Below are positions 9,717 to 11,303 of a DNA stretch of 11,303 nucleotides, piece after piece; position 1 is the first letter of the stretch; every line of letters starts with the position of its first letter. The stretch spans positions 1 to 11,303 of the forward strand of contig JAOXYB010054556.1 of NCBI GenBank assembly GCA_028565635.1, in the 5' to 3' direction. Origin of the DNA: Phoronis ovalis (lineage: Eukaryota; Phoronida; Phoronidae). The notes under the pieces were generated by a model that was not told where the DNA came from, did no database searches, and saw only the letters and a program-made list of their open reading frames with translations. The position numbers and the translations under genes were made by a program.

Positions 9717-9742
9717 GACAACATGACAATTTAGTATAGAAT
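9717..9742 (-). repeat. Probable remnant of the 3' LTR
   Basis: These 26 bases match 10879-10904 inside the LTR at 25 positions, in the same orientation; the core ACAACATGACAATTTA is identical. The position just beyond the last pol fragment is where a 3' LTR would lie after an internal deletion. The similarity does not continue clearly below 9717, so the remnant is short or strongly diverged. Confidence 0.45.
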
Positions 9743-9768
9743 CTTGTGTTATCGACTTTCAAACAGGT

Positions 9769-10682
9769 TATCTTCAATGCATATTCACCAGGAAGACGCC
9801 CTAAGTCTGACTTTATGTTTAGCATAACACGATAACACAAAGTGATATTATCCATGCAGAATCACTTGCAGTATTCAAAACTGAAGCACAAGAAAATCCT
9901 CTTCGATATCATCGGTAAATGCAGTCCGAACATCATTCTGTGTTTGTGTGTCAATAAAATTTACCTTGATAAGTCTTGCAAACATTCTCAAGTGATTTAA
10001 TTTCCCACAGCTATTGCAGCTCTTGTCATATGCAGGGCAACTGCCTCTCTTCTGTGATTGTCAGCAATATGCAAATGTTTTCACTCTGAAACCCTTGTTA
10101 TCTCTATACCGTGTTGATGATTACTGTCATAGTCAACATTTGCGCTATTAGTTTGTTACATTTCCTTTGTCTTTCTAGCAGCCACTTCTGCTGGCGAACG
10201 TATAGTTTGTAAGGTCCTCTTGAATGACGTGGAGTTACTCTCCCTAACAACCATTCCTGTACGCTTTTGGTATACACGCCACAGATCATTCTGTACTAAG
10301 CAACCTATATCGACAATAGGATGAAAATTGCCCTGCTTAGCCAAGGTACATAGTTCAGCAAAATACGATTGACTGACCTGGTACGTGTCTGACTGCATGA
10401 GAAAAAACGATAGGCATGTATGGCTTTGCTTTCACGATCCATACACTATTGTGAAAATTTATTCAAGTGTCTTCCATTCATCACCTTCCTCGTTCCAGTC
10501 GAAAGGATTGTGTGAATTTCTCATGCATCTACTAGTAACATTCAGAAACAACGAAGCTCTCCACTTTGCTGTTTTGTCATTGCCATCTAACTGTAGCGTG
10601 TTTTATACTTTCCAAGCTTAAAGCGTCGCCCGTTTTCAGAAATATTACCATTAAATTCCTGCAGAGCTGGGGCTTTATTCAT
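9769..10682 (-). pseudogene. Broken gag and 5' pol fragment of the Ty3/Gypsy relic
   Basis: Gag-like pieces appear in the right order but in changing frames. A start ATG at 10682-10680 opens a piece with P-A-L-Q-E-F-N-G-N and E-N. The piece 10557-10462 carries FDWNEEGDEWKTLE and ends at TAA 10461-10459. The piece 10368-10324 carries YFAELCTLAKQGNF. The piece 10292-10242, in another frame, carries ICGVYTKSVQEWLLG. The piece down to TAA 10158-10156 carries AEVAARKTKEM. The zinc-knuckle region 10066-9978 shows CPAYDKSCNSCGKLNH, with TGA at 10063-10061 directly after one Cys. An acidic linker (DDIEED) follows, and LGRLPGEYALKI (9807-9769) matches the segment before the reverse transcriptase. The two gag ORFs on this strand (10156-10398 and 10104-10289) are overlapping frames of this one decayed gene. 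Confidence 0.75.
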
Positions 10683-10708
10683 CCATCGGTTCTGTCTAAG
10701 AAGTTAAC

Positions 10709-10725
10709 TGTCACTTGTGGAACCA
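10709..10725 (-). other. Primer-binding-site-like sequence
   Basis: On the minus strand the bases directly after the LTR read TGGTTCCACAAGTGACA. They begin with TGG, the complement of a tRNA CCA end, and resemble the TGGT-CCAGAAGTGGGA type of site known from Gypsy elements. Which tRNA would prime is not decided. The zero spacing to the LTR end supports both calls. Confidence 0.5.
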
Positions 10726-11046
10726 TGTAAGGATTTGATGATCGGGGATATGCAATAATAATGCTGGCTTAAAGTGAAACAAGTTTATTCTTACCTCGAT
10801 GACGAGGCTGCTATGTGTAACACCTGGTGTTAACAGTATTAAACAATATAATAATACTCGGATACTATTGTTACAGTCGACAACATGACAATTTAGTACA
10901 GAATGTCGACTTGCATACTTCACAACATGACAATTTACAGCACCATTAGATTGGCAGGTTATCGACTTGACAAGAATTATCCAATATTAACCTAATTTTA
11001 ATTTGCGCATGTGTCCTATTGTCAAGTTATTTTTTATAAGTCGACA
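10726..11046 (-). repeat. 5' LTR of the Ty3/Gypsy relic, about 321 bp
   Basis: On the minus strand the element starts TGTCGACTTATAAAAA and ends CCTTACA, giving the usual TG...CA ends. A poly(A) signal AATAAA lies at 10789-10784, followed by CTTGTTTCAC, typical of an R/U5 region. Inside is a 7-bp-arm palindrome, TAACACC-T-GGTGTTA (10818-10832), and the motif ACAACATGACAATTTA occurs twice, 42 bases apart (10880-10895 and 10922-10937). The inner end is well fixed by the primer-binding site; the outer end is chosen from the TG at the border of the microsatellite and is less certain. Confidence 0.6.
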
Positions 11047-11303
11047 ATATGTATATGTACATGTTTGTATATATTTGTGTATGTTTATTTGTATGGACTA
11101 GTATATCTGTATATGTATATATTTATGTGTGTGTGTTTGTGTATATGTATGTATGTATATGTATGTACGTACATGTATGTGTGTGTTGTGTATATATATA
11201 TGTGTGTGTGTATACGTGTGTGTATATACGTATGTATATACATATGTATGTATATACATATGTATGTATATATATGTGTATGTATGTGTGTAGGTAGGTA
11301 TAT
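11047..11303. repeat. TATG/TG/TATA compound microsatellite, open at window end
   Basis: A long run of alternating purine-pyrimidine simple sequence mixes GTAT, TATA and TG units and continues to the last base. The open frame through it (11049-11297) codes only Y, V, M, C and I repeats and is an artefact of the repeat. Confidence 0.95.

Larger units (their letters stand above)
9717..11046 (-). mobile_element. Internally deleted Ty3/Gypsy LTR retrotransposon relic (Mag/SURL-like)
   Basis: Read on the minus strand the order is: LTR (11046 to 10726), primer-binding-site-like sequence (10725 to 10709), gag (from 10682), zinc-knuckle region (10066 to 9978), an acidic gag-pol linker, a fragment of the segment before the reverse transcriptase (9807 to 9769) and a 26-base match to the LTR (9742 to 9717). 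Protease, reverse transcriptase, RNase H and integrase are absent. The order and motifs fit Ty3/Gypsy elements; the gag and zinc-knuckle style resembles the Mag/SURL clade, from memory of the family. The copy cannot move by itself: it has many stops and frame changes and most of pol is gone. Target-site duplications cannot be assigned, because one end lies in a microsatellite and the other is eroded. Confidence 0.75.

Noticed and set aside
9953-9958. AATAAA as a poly(A) signal of the glycosyltransferase
   Set aside because: It lies inside the antisense gag relic and about 2.8 kb from the stop codon, with better candidates earlier.
10385-10621. 78-codon plus-strand ORF
   Set aside because: It is antisense to the gag relic, which explains this sequence much better.
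10711-10923. 70-codon minus-strand ORF
   Set aside because: It runs through the LTR and primer-binding site and has no protein-like features.
11049-11297. 82-codon ORF at the window end
   Set aside because: Translation of the microsatellite only.
1-11303. CRISPR array, bacterial operon or prophage
   Set aside because: No regularly spaced repeats, no ribosome binding sites before compact gene clusters; the splice signal, LTR relic and microsatellite indicate an animal genome.

Overview
The window looks like AT-rich nuclear DNA of an animal, most likely a marine invertebrate. A mollusc, perhaps a cephalopod, is my guess; it rests on general character (AT-rich spacers, long GTAT/TG microsatellite, intron-poor GT31 gene, Ty3/Gypsy relic) and not on any diagnostic sequence. 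There is no bacterial gene organisation. Only one convincing intact protein-coding gene is present.

Layout. Positions 1-250 hold a stem-loop with a downstream purine-rich box that closely resembles the 3'-end processing signal of replication-dependent histone mRNAs, but no recognisable histone reading frame precedes it here. Positions 250-5796 are non-coding as far as can be seen: a diverged GC-richer duplication (428-530), direct repeats of the nuclear-receptor half-site TGACCT (1313-1391) and an AT-rich fold-back with a tandem duplication (3510-3597). Much of this stretch is probably 5' flank and/or a 5'-UTR intron. A splice acceptor at 5797-5808 opens an exon that contains a 4-codon upstream ORF and then the whole coding sequence (5891-7195) of a GT31 family beta-1,3-glycosyltransferase of 434 residues. 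The family is normally type II and single-pass; this protein carries an additional strongly hydrophobic C-terminal segment. Positions 7196 to roughly 8900 hold the presumed 3' UTR with three candidate poly(A) signals.

The last 1.6 kb is a dead retroelement and simple sequence. On the minus strand lies an LTR of about 321 bp (10726-11046), a primer-binding-site-like sequence directly next to it (10709-10725), a gag pseudogene broken by stops and frame changes that ends in a zinc-knuckle region, and a short piece of the segment before the reverse transcriptase. Protease, reverse transcriptase, RNase H and integrase are missing; the sequence jumps to a 26-bp match to the LTR at 9717-9742. This is an internally deleted Ty3/Gypsy element, Mag/SURL-like by motif style. 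The LTR abuts a TATG/TG microsatellite that runs to the window end.

The glycosyltransferase and the retroelement are on opposite strands with no visible functional link. I see no convincing novel multi-gene system. The most unusual points are the C-terminal membrane segment of the glycosyltransferase, the strong-context mini-uORF in front of it, and the orphan histone-type 3' signal.
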